Positions 12,176 to 25,082 are shown, counted from the stretch's first letter. The stretch is DNA of 64,000 bases from Calliopum simillimum (GCA_951812925.1 OX638370.1:108080897-108144896), one strand, 5' to 3'. Notes: generated by a model not told the origin, from the sequence alone. A program made the numbers and translations.

Positions 12176-14811
12176 AATATTACACAAAATATTCTACGGA
12201 AAATTTCATTAAGGGTCACCAAAGTCAAGGAATGCTTAAAACTTAAGAATAACAACAAAAATGTAATTAACATGAAATGCGTAAGGTCTTTATTGATATT
12301 AACGATTTTTTGGCCTACGCGTTGAATTTTCGACTTTTTAGTGTTCGGCAATTATTAGACATATTGATCTATTATTCCCCCGTTAAGGGAAAATTTTTGT
12401 ACCTTTTTGAGAAATGGTAAAAAATTACCATTTGTAGGGGATGTAGACGGTCAAAGTCTTCTAATTCAAATCAAGAAAAAAAAAAAAATATTCCTAAAGG
12501 TTGACTACTGGTCCAAGACTAGTATCTTAATTACTACTTCCTACCAAAACTAGCCCCAAACTGGTGTAAACATAATGAAGAAGGGGCCAACAAAAAAGGT
12601 TGAAGTCAGACTAGTACCAGTTGGTAGAGGACTAGTTAATGAACTATACTTAAACTAGTCCTTTTGCCTGCAAGGTATTTCGTAAAAATTTATCTAACCA
12701 ATTTTTTGAATTCTTTCTTTCGACTTCTCGGACAAAATTTTAAATTCGTTACGAATTCGTTAAGAAATTTCGTTACGAATTCGTGGCAACCATTTCATAC
12801 AAAATTCGTAAGGATTTCGATACCGAAATCGGTAAGATTTGAAGAATTCGTTACGAATTCGGAACACTTGGTTTGCTTGTGACCGTTTGTAATATTTTTA
12901 TTTTTAGTATTTTTCTGGTAATTTTTATATGACTTTTTTTTACGTGTATTTTTACTTAGTAATAGATACTTACATATAGTATTTCTGTCTTTGCGTAAAA
13001 GAATTGCGTATCTAATTAGGGTTTGGTATTAAAATTGTTTTGTATGTAGATGGTATATGTTGATTGCACTGCACGTACTCATAGATATTTTGTCTCTTTA
13101 AAAAATAATAAAATATTTTATTAGATATCTATATGAATATTCAACATTAACATAAAACACACCTCAAAATTGTTTTTAAATGGAAAAAATTTAAACAAAA
13201 TAAGTGAATAGATAATAGTTTTTATAACTGGCAATATCTATTAGATGAAGGTTATTAATGACACAAAAAACACAAGAAACAAACAATTCAATTATAGAAA
13301 ACCAACTATGTACATTATGGGTATTTTTGACTACAAAATAAATAAAGTCAGTTTAAAGTCAAATTAATAGAGTTATTAAAAATTGCCAACTGTGCAAAAA
13401 AAAGAAAAACGATAGATTTACATTGTTTAAATTCACAATGGGACTGATATCAACATAATTTATATACAAATACAATATATGACAATAAATAAAAAGGAAA
13501 AATATCGAAAATAAACCAAAACCAACTTCATAGAGTGAACACCAAAATTAAAAAAAAAATAAAATTTAAAATAAAAATAAAAAGAAAACAACGAACGAAC
13601 ACCTGGATTTATCTAGAATCAACAACTAATTGTTAGATATACAACTATGAGTATTCATAGTTGTACCCTTGCTAAGACACAGTTTTTATAATGACATATA
13701 TATTTACGATATGACTTCTAAACGATAAAAGGTAACGTGTAGGTCTGTCTGTCCGTCTGTCTGTCTGTAAGGCCTGCTGCATTGAGTTTTCTATTTAAAT
13801 TATAACAAACGACAATGCTTGTTGTTGTCTGCCCGATTGCCTGAATGCAAAATTTAACATTTGTTAATTTGTTATTTATTTCTTTATATATATACATACA
13901 TAATATCGTATAAATGTGCATACTTTTTTTTAAATGTATTTATTGCATTTTTTTCTAATATATTTTCTAACATAAAGTAAAGCACCCGTGTAAATGAATG
14001 AATCATAATGTGGCTGATTTGGCTCATAAGTATTTGGCTCATACCAACCAGCGCAGCAGCGAGTGCCATTAACAACTTAGCACACTGCGGTAGCTGCTCT
14101 ATCGAACAACAATCGAATCTGCGAGTTCACACTGTGTCGGCTCGGCGCTCACGTGTGGGCTTCATAGGCCAAATAGAAGTAAGTCATTCAGTCAGTCAGT
14201 CAGTCAAGCGGTCGGCGGCTTCTGACTATGTTGACTACCGACTGCATGCCATGGCTTAAAGCATTAGCTTTATTTGCTTGCAGCGCTACTGCTGCGTGTG
14301 TACGGAAGTTCAAAAAAATGCATGAATACGTAAAGAAAACAAGGATACACTCTTGGAGTGAGTGGCTGGAGGGTGGTAAAGAATTTTGATAGAATTCTTT
14401 CATTCCTATTGTCATGTAAATCAAAATTAATTGCAAAGTTTAAAAAATTTTGTTTGTTTTTTTTTTTCAGTCAGTGGTCAGTGGCAGATCCAGGATAAAC
14501 CTATGGGGGGCAAATCTAATAAAAATTGATGTTTGCGATTAGACAAAAAAAATAAAAACAAAATTTTGCTTCCATCTAATTTTTTCTTTAAATAAATTCC
14601 AAATCTGCCTTTCAATTGCTTTATCTCATTCTTTTCTGACACTTTGTAGATATGAAATAGATAACTGTTGTCGTTCATTTAAAGTTTCATTAATCTTTCT
14701 TGAAATATTGTAATGTCTTACAAATTTTGTGCCATTAAAATCGGTTATTTGACCGATATAATTTTTACGACTTAATGCCATCAACTTCACATCTCAAGTA
14801 AACTTTTCGTG
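12176..14811. other. Non-coding intronic DNA
   Basis: It contains a degenerate cluster of TTACGAATTCG motifs (about 12,745-12,862, both orientations), a TCTGTCTGTCCG microsatellite (about 13,743-13,768) and an (AGTC)n run near 14,188-14,207. No gene is recognised. Confidence 0.5.
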
Positions 14812-16159
14812 AAGGTTAGGTTAGGTTTAAGTGGCGACAAATTAGCCACACATAGACCAAAAAGGTCCGTAGTGATACCACATCATCCCGGACGTTGAGT
14901 CGCGTAGATGTAATTAATTAGATGTAATAATGTGGTTTAAGCCCTCTTCAGGCTTGAGCGTGAAGGCTTTAGAAGCCATTGTGAAGTTTTTTATTGGTTT
15001 TAGACCAGTATCTGAAAGTTCTTCAAGATTGTTAAGAAACATTTGTCCAAGGGTTTTAAATCTGGTTCTGCAAAGCGCTGGACAAAAACACAGCAGATGT
15101 TCCAAATTCTCTTCTTTGTCTTCATTACACCACCGACACCTACTATCCGCTAGAATGCCCATTCTATGAGCATCATAACCAATAAGACAGTGTCCAGTGA
15201 TGGCTCCTACAACAGTTATACATGTTTTACGCGACAAAGAGAGAAGGTAGTTGGTTTTATCTTTACAGAAAGTTGGGCAAAAATTTTTGGTTATTTTGCT
15301 AGTATTTGAGTTGATCCATTTTAGGTTAGCCTCACAGTAAAGCGATTTCTGATATAAGTATAACATTGTGGTGCTGTAAGGGAAGTGATACGCTTAACGG
15401 TTCACCATCGAGTAGCACACCTGCTTTTGCCTGTTCATCAGCAATTTCGTTGCCCTCTATACCTTGGTGACCAGGTACCAAGTTCAGGCATGTTTCAAAC
15501 TTACTGCTGAGGGTTTGAAGTAGATTGTAGCATCGAAGGACTGACTTGGATTTAATTATATAGTTTGTAAGGGACTTAAGTCAGCTTGGCTGTCAACATA
15601 AAAATTTACCCTATCGAAGCTTCTGCTCGCCATTACATGCTCCGTCGCCATACTAATCGCCTCCAACTCAGCTTGAAAGTTGCTACAGTATTGTGGCAAT
15701 TTATACTTTAATGTTGTATTATAGGTGGGAATGAAAACCCCAGTCCCCACCCCTGCTTCTTGTTTAGAGCCGTCCGTGTAAATATTAATAGAATTCGATG
15801 AGTCTGAAGCTCGGTTAACCCAGGAATTTCTCGATTCTATGTTAACAGAGAACTTCCTATTAAGATGCAGTGTTGGTTTACAGTAGTCAGTCGACTTTTT
15901 ACAAACAGAGCTTAGTTTGCTGTGTCCGAATTCTCTGAAGCTGAAACCCTCAATTTCTTTCAGTCGGATCGCAGTTTTAAAGACTACTCCTTTCGCATGT
16001 AAGTCAATAGGAAGCATGTTAAGTATTACATTTAATGATTCTGCTGATGTAGTTTTTAGAGCAGCCGTAATGCTCAAGCACATAAGTCATTAAATTCTTT
16101 CTAATGGTTTTAAGAGAGATTTATTTTCGAGTGCGTTCCACCAGACAAATACTCCATAT
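14812..16159 (-). mobile_element. Non-LTR retrotransposon (R1/LOA/I-like), 3' part with RNase H
   Basis: Read on the minus strand, this is the distal part of a LINE polyprotein. From about 16,080 down it carries the post-RT linker. Next is an RNase H domain with the acidic set visible: YTDGS near 15,785, QAELEAI near 15,660, VDSQAD near 15,590 and GNEIAD near 15,440. A Cys-His motif follows (CRWC...HLLCFCP, about 15,140-15,070). It ends in a short run of TAACC-like repeats on its own strand (14,812-14,830), which resembles a LINE tail. Frameshifts near 15,570 and 15,365 and two adjacent stops near 16,090 show it is dead. RNase H is typical of I, R1 and LOA clades; the exact clade is unsure. 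Confidence 0.85.
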
Positions 16160-17419
16160 CAGAGATGCGCATGATGTCCATTCAAACGCTTTTATGAGAC
16201 ATTCGCAAAAAAACGAGCCGCGAATCATCACTAGACAACAAACGCACGAAACGAATGCAAGCACGACAGTAGCCAAAAAAATGCAACGAGCATCGCCGAC
16301 ACGAAGGCGAAAAGCAATAGAGGCAGTGAAGAAGGCAACGAACAATCTGAGCTTTGCTGACACGAAGTCGAAAAGCAATGAAGGCAGTGAAAAAAGTAAC
16401 GAGTATTGTAAAAAGCAACAAATAGTTCACTCATGCAATTTTCTGCATACTGATAACGCGAAAGATTGCCACGCCTTGCGAATAAAGGAAAATAAATGCT
16501 ATGTAAAATGGGGAAAATGCATTTTATTGGTACAAATATTTGAGTACATGTTATAAATATATAATTTTTTTTTTTCCTTTGTTTAATTATGTTCAAGAAT
16601 TTTGAAGTGTGCTAATTTATGACATTTAAATGTGTTACACTGAAATACAGTATTTTAAGCTGCGTTCTCTGAGCTTTTCCACAGAAAAGTTTGAGTTCAT
16701 GAACCTGCATTAAATTTAGTTGAAAATAAGGCCCAAAAAAACACTACAAAAGAGCGGCGTGAAGTCTTTTCAAATTTCGGTGAAATTTCGGTAAAATAAA
16801 TAATATGGGCATATATCGTCCCTGTACAAATGAAAAAAACTAAGTCAGTTTTTCGCGTTTTGAGATATTTCATGTTCAAAAATTTAAAACTTTTTTTTTG
16901 TACCGAAATCGTTTTCCTTTTACTTTTATGATGAATAGTACTCCTTTTTAATAGAGATATGGCTGAACGGTTCTTATCAAACTAAAGACTATAATATTTT
17001 TTACCAGAAATTCCAATTAACTCAAAACTAGGAAAAAATGACTTATTGCTTTTCACTTGTTTAGGGGCGATATGTGTAAGTGCATATTTTGTATACAAAA
17101 AATACAAATTTTTCTTATTTTACTTTGCATTTACTTAACTTCATACGCAATGAACGGCAATCTTTCCCTTAAAGAGAAGTTTTATTCGAAACATGAGTGC
17201 TGACAGGCTACTCTCGTTGCTTTTTCCAATATTCGTTGCCTTTTTGATTGTCTTTATTGCTTTCGCCTTCGTGTTTGCCGAAGTTCGTTGCGTTTTATTT
17301 TGACCAAGCGTCAACACTGCAGCACACTACTCGCTGCTGTCGATGTTGAATGAAAGCAAGGCAAAGACAATGAAAATATGAAGAGCAGCTAAACACGAGC
17401 TCTTCATTTGAGATCTCTG
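16160..17419. mobile_element. hAT-type non-autonomous element inside the LINE
   Basis: The element starts CAGAGATGC at 16,160 and ends GATCTCTG at 17,419. It is flanked by a perfect 8-bp duplication CTCCATAT (16,152-16,159 and 17,420-17,427). An 8-bp target duplication with CAGAGAT-type ends is the hAT signature. Removing it rejoins the LINE frame (LLYG then VFVWW). Sub-terminal regions of about 250 bp (16,160-16,430 and 17,165-17,419) are imperfect inverted repeats containing AACACGAAGGCGAAA-like strings. No hAT transposase frame is recognised. Confidence 0.88.
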
Positions 17420-17785
17420 CTCCATATAACAATATAACGACAGAGCAGTATATCCAGTGTTTCACCTTAGATTCTAAGCCCCAAGTGCGACCAAACATGA
17501 CTTTGCAAGCGTAGAAGGCATTATTAGCTTTTGCTACGCGTTCTTCAATGTTTTCTTTCCAATGTAGTTTGTGATCTAAAATCACCCCTAGAAACTTTGC
17601 AGTTTTCGATAAATTTATGGTGATTCCATTGATACGAATGCACCTGAAAGTCGGTATTTTATATTTTCTGGTAAAAAGTATAACTTGAGTTTTTGATGGA
17701 TTTATACAAAGGCCTTTTGTGGAGCACCATCTGCTTAAAGATTCTAGCGAGGTCTCCAGACTTTTCGTGAAAACAGAGCCCAATT
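17420..17785 (-). mobile_element. Non-LTR retrotransposon, 5'-truncated RT part
   Basis: The minus-strand frame from 17,783 to the hAT boundary reads as the C-terminal part of a LINE reverse transcriptase. It has a CINPSKTQVILF palm/thumb segment, AKFLGVILDHKLHW, and a thumb ending IYCSVVILLYG. It is continuous with the RNase H part across the hAT insertion. The upstream RT, endonuclease and ORF1 are missing, consistent with ordinary 5' truncation at insertion. Confidence 0.85.
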
Positions 17786-17864
17786 TTATTCATTTACGAG
17801 CATTACAAAATGTCAGCCAATTCATATTATAGCATTACTTTTGTCCCATTATGTACTTTCTCCA

Positions 17865-17970
17865 ATTAACTCCGTTGGTTTTGCGAATTTCAAAGAATGA
17901 AACTAAGAAAATTTTGCTCAGAATAGTCCCAGAAATCTGGAATTTTCCGGTCTTCTACCTATGCACTTTA
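17865..17970. repeat. Fragment of the 52.8-kb fold-back family
   Basis: TTTTGCGAATTTCAAAG, AACTAAGAAAATTTTGCTCA, GAATAGTCCCAGAAATCT and TTTTCCGGT match the outer right arm at 53,365-53,450 in the same orientation. Confidence 0.55.
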
Positions 17971-17991
17971 TTGTGTATCGTTTCTACAAGT

Positions 17992-18481
17992 TGTTCCAAA
18001 AGAAAGTTTATATTGGTGGACCAATTGAAATAAAAAGCCATTTATTTATTAAAGTACACAATTTGGGAATTTATTTCTTTAAAATAATATCATCCAAATG
18101 TAAGCCCTAGCGGTCACGGCACTCATTTATTCGAACACTATAATTTTTAATGACGGCTCGTCAGGCAGACTTTGTGATGGTTGCCATTTCGTGATGGCTT
18201 TCGCCACTTAAATGAGGCGCCGAGCATACCGCACATTCAAAAGTGGATGAAAAAGTGAAAAACAGTGAAAAAACCAAAACCAGGGCGAAGAAGATCATCA
18301 AGCACGACAGAAAGCGTGACAGTCGCCAAAATCCTCGTTTTCGTTAAATGCGCAATGCGAAAAACGCTCCATAGCGTCTAAACTCGCAAGGGCCAGGCTA
18401 CCGATTGACATACCCCCGTGCCTTTCGGATTCGTCGCGTTCACGCAGGGAGCTAAACAAATATAAACTTTCTTTTGGAACA
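17992..18481. mobile_element. TIR-flanked DNA element of about 490 bp, decayed
   Basis: TGTTCCAAAAGAAAGTTTAT at 17,992 is repeated as its reverse complement ending at 18,481 (TATAAACTTTCTTTTGGAAC, then A). The interior is less AT-rich than its surroundings (about 18,200-18,440) and has short coding-like stretches, but no intact frame and no identifiable transposase motif. The exact ends and target duplication are unclear. Confidence 0.6.
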
Positions 18482-18769
18482 TCTTTTATTTCATTCTTTT
18501 CAACTTTTACAGATTTATTCTGTTTAAAAAATAGAGAATACTAGGGTTAATCTCCGAAAAATGTAACAAGACATGCCTTTATTTGTCCCCACTTTTTTTA
18601 TTACTTGAAGGTATAGAATATGATGAACTGAACTTCTGGAACATTTTTAAAAAATGAACATAAACTTACAGGGTTTTGTTTTTTTTTTAAGTTTCGCTTA
18701 AACAATATATTTAAAGAATTAAAATACAATTTAAGTCTCAAAACGCGTAAGTAAACATAAATTTTTAAA

Positions 18770-19345
18770 GTTGCCAGATGGTTGCTTTCAAAAATCGTTA
18801 AAAACTCATCGAACCGAAATTTAGTTTAAACAAAACTAACAAAAAAACAAAAAAAAAACGGGTGGCAACCCTGAAATTTTTTGTAAATACAATTTCAGAA
18901 AAGTTTATCTGAACTGCTTTGAAACCAAAAATTTCAATTTAGTAAAAAAAAAGTAGGAATCATATTAGATTTTCGAAAATAACCAAGTGGCAACCCTAAA
19001 AATTTATGTTGGATTTTCGAAAAGTTTATTTAAGCGTCTTAAGACTAAATTTTAATTTTTATTTCTGAAATAAATGGTTTAAGCAAAAGTAACAAAAAAA
19101 AACCGGGTGGCAACAACGAAAGTTTTGTAAAATTTTACAATAAAAAGGTTAATCTGAGCGTTTCTGAAACCAAAAATTTAAATTTTGTCAAAAAACGTAA
19201 AAATTACATAAGATTTTCGAAAATATCTAGGTGGCAACCCTAAAAAGTTTATTTAAGTGTTTTAAGACTAAATTTAAATTTTTATTTTTTACATAAATAG
19301 TTTAAGCAAAACTAACAATAAAAAAAAAAAAAAAACTAGGTGGAG
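18770..19345. repeat. Diverged tandem repeat, about 220-260 bp units
   Basis: GGTGGCAACCCTRAAA, GATTTTCGAAAA, GTTTAAGCAAAACTAAC and AAACCAAAAATTT recur in the same order about three times. The AAACTAAC-type landmark lies near 18,832, 19,087 and 19,306. Units are separated by A-runs. No coding sequence. Confidence 0.65.
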
Positions 19346-19533
19346 GCTATTAAACAGTGAACGATGAAATGTTGCAAAAAAACGACGGAGAATGATGAAA
19401 CGGAGAACGACGAAATGTTGCAAAAACAGTTATGTCACAATGAAAATAGTATTTTTTTTTTTTAAAAAAACTTGAAACTGGTGGATAGCCTCTGTAATTG
19501 TTTATTGATTTACTTATATAAAGATAAAATAAT

Positions 19534-19640
19534 GGGGGTTATCGTGAATCAAAATTCCCCGGGAATTTTCTTAAACTGCAATAGAGAATGCACTGCAGTC
19601 TGAGAAAATTCCCCGGGAATCTTGATTCACGATAACCCCC
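19534..19640. mobile_element. 107-bp hairpin MITE
   Basis: GGGGGTTATCGTGAATCAA at 19,534 pairs with TTGATTCACGATAACCCCC ending at 19,640. The inner arms add ATTCCCCGGGAATTTTCT against AGAAAATTCCCCGGGAAT, with two 1-base offsets. AAT flanks both sides (19,531-19,533 and 19,641-19,643), a possible 3-bp target duplication. Confidence 0.75.
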
Positions 19641-19946
19641 AATATGTTTGGTAAAATAAAAAAAACTTACGCGGAGAATGATGCGCACTTGAGTTCTTTA
19701 CAAAAATTTTAAATTTTTTTTTTTTTTTTTTAAAAACACGAATACTCACTGTCGAAAAACCAAAACTGACTAAGCTGAAAATACACTGAATCTCCTCTTT
19801 CTCTTCACTTCTCTATTTACTCAATATTTAAAAAATTTATAGTTAGAATAAGAAAAACTGAGCGGAAATAGTCTAAAATGAGGGATACATGGTCCCTATA
19901 TTATTCTATATTAAAAAAAAATAAAAATTCAAGAGTTAACACAGAA

Positions 19947-20724
19947 CTAGTAAGGGTGTTACCTTTGGCCTGGCCAAACATTAAATACCCTACACAGCAG
20001 TGTTTTGAAAATTTTGCTTATATGGGAGGTGCCACGCCCTCTTGTCCGAATTCACCCAGTTTTTTCTCAGAATTTGCATTTATAGTTCTAATATTTGAGT
20101 GAAATTTGGTTGGATTATCTCAAAAAATGCGTTTTGAAGCTTTTGCTTATATGGGAGGTGCCACGCCCTCTTGTCCGATTTTATCCAATTTTTACTTAAA
20201 GCTTGTATTTATAGTTCTTAGTGTCTGAGTAAAATTTAGTTCGATTATCTCAAAAAACGCTTTCAATACAGCGTTTTGAAGCTTTTGCTTATATGAGAGA
20301 TGCCACGCCCTTTTGTCCAAATTCGCCCAGTTTTTGCTCAGAGTCTGCAATTACAATTCTTAGTATTTATGTGTATTTTGGTTGTATTGTCGTGAAAAAT
20401 ACTCCAAAAGATGCATTTTGAAGGTATTTTTTGTATGGGCGGTAGGCGTGTCCGTTGACCGATTTTGCTCATTTTCAATCCCCCGAGATATCTTTGACGA
20501 CAAAGGCTGTGTACCAAATTTCATTGAATTATCTTGCTTAGTTTTCCCAAAAAATGTATTTCCACACACAGCCAGCCAGCCAGACAGACGGACATGGCTA
20601 TATCGACTCAGGAGGTGACGCTGATCAAGAATATACTTATATACTTTTCTATATCTGCCACGCCTCCTTCTCTGCGTTACAAACGGAAGGACAAAGTGAA
20701 TATACCCTGGGTGTAGGGTATAAA
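19947..20724 (+). repeat. Dispersed repeat with GGAGGTGCCACGCC units, copy 1
   Basis: It begins CTAGTAAGGG, then the palindrome TTGGCCTGGCCAA and AAATACCCTACAC. Three tandem units of roughly 130-140 bp follow, each with ATGGGAGGTGCCACGCCC-like text (near 20,022, 20,152, 20,293). A unique 3' part has GCCAGCCAGCCAGACAGACG, ATGGCTATATCGACTCAGG and TGCCACGCCTCCTTCTCTGC, and the end is CCCTGGGTGTAGGGTAT. Short terminal motifs are inverted (ACCCTACAC and GTGTAGGGT). No protein coding is recognised. Confidence 0.8.
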
Positions 20725-21279
20725 AACAAGAGCTGAAATATATATACAAAAAATGTTGTATAAATTTTTTTTTTTTTAAAAACAACGTAATATACGAAAC
20801 GGGCAAATTAAGTGCACTAAGAAGCGGTTTGGGACAGGACGGAGAATGAGTTTTTAACTTTTCATGTTATAATTTCATAGTAAAATATTAAGAACTATTT
20901 TGTTTTTTTCAAACAATTCGTATAGAAGTTCTGTTTAAGTATCTGTATTAAATAGTTAAAATATTAAATTTTAAATGTGTCCATGGTTTTGAGCCCCGGG
21001 ACATTGAATGATACATTTTTTTGAGACTTACCCACTAATAGCATTTTTCTGACTTTTTCGATTGTTTTTGATACTATTCCGCTTTCAGAACGATTTTGGC
21101 CACAATTCTTAGTCACTTTGTTCAGGCAAAAATCTAATTAAAGCCTTAAACTAATTGGTGTAAGATATTTAGGTCAAAGATTTCCAGCCCTTGATACTTT
21201 TTCGTTACATTCCGTTATATCTCCCAAACTATACAATCTATTTTGATGAATTTTCGTATAAAGGTGACGAACGTGACTA

Positions 21280-21467
21280 CCCAGTGTGCCAGACGGTTCA
21301 TATCTTCGCTTTTTTACCCGTTACGGATCCGTTACTGATCCGTTTGCGGGAGAAATTCCAAAAAAAAAAAAGATTCGCTTTTTTTTAGGAATCTCTCCCG
21401 CCAACGGATCAGTAACGGATCCGTAACGGATAAAAAAGCGAAGATTTGAACCGTCTGGCACACTGGG
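21280..21467. mobile_element. 188-bp near-perfect hairpin MITE, TA-flanked
   Basis: CCCAGTGTGCCAGACGGTTC at 21,280 is mirrored by its complement ending at 21,467. The arms continue almost without mismatch for about 75 bp, including TTCGCTTTTTTA and CCGTTACGGATCCGTTACTG. Only a short A/T-rich loop separates them. TA flanks both ends (21,278-21,279 and 21,468-21,469). The high arm identity points to recent origin or arm correction. Confidence 0.85.
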
Positions 21468-23927
21468 TACCATGCACTGGGCGTAAAAAGATAAGTGTCA
21501 TGTCTTGTTTTATGCCAATCAATATCTCGCAAACTGTACTAGCTATTTTGATTAAATTTGGTAGGTAGGTCCAGAACAGGACTAATCGAAAAGCGGGCCC
21601 AGTCAAATAAGTGCCACACTTACTTTTCAAATAAAAAAGTTTCACTTCCTTTTACGTCACAAAATTTTTGGAAGCCCCCCAAAAGTTTGGATTATCGAAT
21701 TTTGGAATATATTCACATGTTCACTTCTGCACTGTGAAAAAAAAAAAAAACATTATGCCAACTACTAATTACTCGCACCACATATTAATGTATAAGAGTA
21801 GATACTTAGATGTTATAACTCTGTCTTATGCTTTACTATAAAATTTATAGCAAGTAAAAAAAATATAAATGAAATTTATTGTCTACGGTTAGTGACCCGA
21901 ATTACTTTGCTTATGAGTACAATATGAGAACAATAAGAACGTAGTACAAACATACTCGTATGTATGTCTGTACTTTGAAACAATTTTTGTGATTCAATAC
22001 TTTACTTTGTAAAGTAATGAAATCAACCATATTGGATTCGATCATTAAATACAAAAGCAACTCGTATTGCGAGCGCCCGTGTAGTTTAAATGAAACTCCT
22101 ACACATATGTTTTGCTACGCTTACTACAGCCGTAGCTCTTAGTTTATATCTTTGTATCTGATCTTAATGTTTTTTCCTTAAACTAAATAAATACTTATGC
22201 TGAAATATAAAAAATGAAAAATATCGAATAAAAAAGCACATCATTGAACCAAAGAATAGCAACGATTCATTAGAAGCAGCAACGAAAGAAGAAAAAAATT
22301 AAATTCAGAACGCGTATGAAACAATTTAAAGCGACTGACTATATACAGATCAGATATTAAATCGACATAAAACCAAACTGACAAATTACTTCAGAATGAT
22401 AGATACGTAAACGCACGCATTCAAATGAAATGAAAAGAGTAAAACGCACATCATTCGACATACAATTTAATATCTGTACGTACGTATCGAGACGTAGTAC
22501 ATATTACTTATATGTATAGAAGTATCTATTGGATGTTGGTTGGTGGTGTTGCTATTGATCAATCTTTTTTTTTCGTGAGTTTTTGAGTTCGTTTCATTAC
22601 GATTTCTTTTGATGTTTTTGAAAACAACACTTAAAGCTTTAATCAACATGTGGTTGTTGTTGTTCTTTTTGTTCGAATTGCTGTAATCTGTGAGGGATGA
22701 AGTATTGCGCTTTTTTTTTTCATCTTTCTATTAAATGTAAATGTATCTCAAATACATTTTATGTATCTGTTATATCACTTTGCGCGTTTGCAATTAAAAA
22801 ATATGAATCGAATCGTTCTTTAACAAATTGTTACCCTACTTGTAAATGTAAAACAGTAAAAAATTGAATTTTTTCATCTCTTTTCTGTTTTTTTTTTTTT
22901 TTTAAAATATCTTAAAACATGTTGAAGTAATTTGGTTTGAATTTAATTGATATTGATGAAACATAAAAATAAATTAGAAAATCAATTCAATCGCAATATG
23001 AATTGATGAGCAACTAACGTTAGTGCTGTTGTTGTTGTTATTGCTTTAGATATTTTTCAATCTCAGCCACTTTGACATGACAGCCAGCACCCCTAGCCCA
23101 GCCCAGCCGCCTCATTGATTTCATCATGAGCTGCTTTTATTCATTCCTAATGCTAAATGTACAGTGAAAAATTTTCCTAAATAAATAGCAGAAAATGATT
23201 TTTGGTTTTTTTTTTCTTTTTTTGGCTGCTCTGCATCTTAGAAATTCTATTTGAAAGTTTTACGCGTCTGTCGGAGTGTTTGAATTTAAATTCAAGTGAT
23301 TATAAAATATGTTTATTTCTGCGTTAATTTTACAATTTTTTATTTCTATTTTCCAACCAAATGCCTCTTAAGTTTTCATTGTAATTTGATTTTTTCCAAT
23401 TTTCATTTTAATGTTTTTTTTTTGTAGTCTTTACTTCATTTCGGTTTGGCTTTATTGGTGTATTTCTATGAAATCTTGAAAAAGTGATATTTTTTTTATG
23501 AAATCACTCACAACAGATGGCAACATTTTTTATTGATGTTGTCAATTTGCTTAAGCTTTCAAAATAAACATTAAAAAAACGTCCCATTAATGAATTTGGA
23601 TCATAACTCAATATATTGTGAATCAATGCCTGAAACTTTCAAGACTTTATGAGCCTCATATGCTCTACATTAATCTGTTCTCAAAAAGATGTTCAAGTTC
23701 GAAATTCACGAAAATCTGTTTTTTTTTTTTTTGCAAATATCTCGATCTCGATATCTTAAAGAAATGTTCATGTAATGTTCATACTTATGTGGAGTTGTCG
23801 AACAAAAGGTAACATTTCCATTTTTGTCTTTTTTTTTAAGAATCGTCTGTAAAAATATAAACTACGCATTGCATTGAATTTGGCAATTCAAAGAATAGCG
23901 ATTCCCAAGAAAAACCGAGTTTTAATG
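21468..23927. other. Non-coding intronic DNA
   Basis: AT-rich, largely single-copy in appearance from 21,760 to 23,500, with microsatellite-like GTTGTTGTT stretches. No exon, RNA gene or transposase is recognised. Confidence 0.5.
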
Positions 23928-24046
23928 AGGGGATTCCTGAAAACGTGTAAAAGCCTCGAAAACCTCGTAAAAGTTGTCAAAATCAATACGAAATTTGACA
24001 GTTTTACGAGGTTTTCGAGGCTTTTACACGTTTTCAGGAATCCCCT
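23928..24046. mobile_element. 119-bp hairpin MITE, AGGGGATTCC family, copy 1
   Basis: AGGGGATTCCTGAAAACGTG at 23,928 pairs with its complement ending at 24,046. The arms are about 50 bp (AAAAGCCTCGAAAACCTCG on the left) with a short loop. Flanks are TAATG on the left and TAATT on the right, a likely decayed 5-bp target duplication. It is the same family as 28,722-28,856. Confidence 0.85.
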
Positions 24047-25082
24047 TAATTTGGTATTCGAACAAAAAGTAACATTTCGACTCCGCTAAAAATATTTTTG
24101 TAGTTCTGACGAAAAATTGGATTTACCAATGTAATACTAATCACAAATCATAGTCGTCGTCAAATATCGTCAGTTGCTTTTATTGCTCTCAAAAGGTAAT
24201 ATTTCGATTTAATGATTATCAAAAAGATAACATTTCCAATATTTCCTGACAAAAGGCAACATTTTCAAATGTCAAACTCAAATATCTCAATTGATATGGA
24301 AGTTTTTAAATGTGCAAAAAAAAACGATTGATAGGCAGCTATTTTAATGTAAGGGAATCATCATTTCGTTTTCGACTCATATCTTTTGACCAAATGTATA
24401 TTATGCAGACATATAAGTATCAGTGGAAAGCTAGAGACCTGACTATTGACTACTACTGGTGAAGAAAGTAAATTGATTTCGTCAGTTAGAAAGATTATAT
24501 CAAAAAAATAGTGAAGTGATCATTTTTGACAAAAAATAAAAAATTTGGGTCGGTTGTGGGCACCCTTAGAAAATCTGGTAAGAATGGGAAAATATGTAGT
24601 TAAACGCAATCAAATGGAGAAGAAAGCAAAATTAATTTATTTTGGAAACATTGACTCACACAAATTCAACAAATTCTGCTCAACGGCTTCAACAAAATCA
24701 GCGACACTCTAAAACGTCTGGATCGAACGACATCATGCCTGTTGCCTTGAAGTCAGACTTGATTGTCTTCGGCGTCAATGGCAGATCAATTGTTTTGCAG
24801 ACTAAGCCGGCTAGCTGACGTAATTTCTAGCCCTTATTGACATTGGTCTTTTGTCAAGCATGATTTTTTTTGTACCAATCCATTTCCGCCATCTGCTTCT
24901 CGGTCCACTTGTCTGGAAACTCAATACTGAGATTTTTTACAAAATGGTATGCAACCTTACTACCCACACTTAATGAAAACAACTTTTTTTCTGCGATATT
25001 TCAAAGGGTCTATTGGTTCTTTCTTTTCCACTAAAAAAAGCGTAAAAAGGGATAAGAACACAATTAAATCAGTAATGTTGGC

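Noticed and set aside
16104..16556. Plus-strand 150-codon open frame
   Set aside because: It lies across the LINE/hAT boundary and within the hAT subterminal repeat, is read antisense to the LINE, has overlapping frames on the opposite strand, and has no transposase motif.
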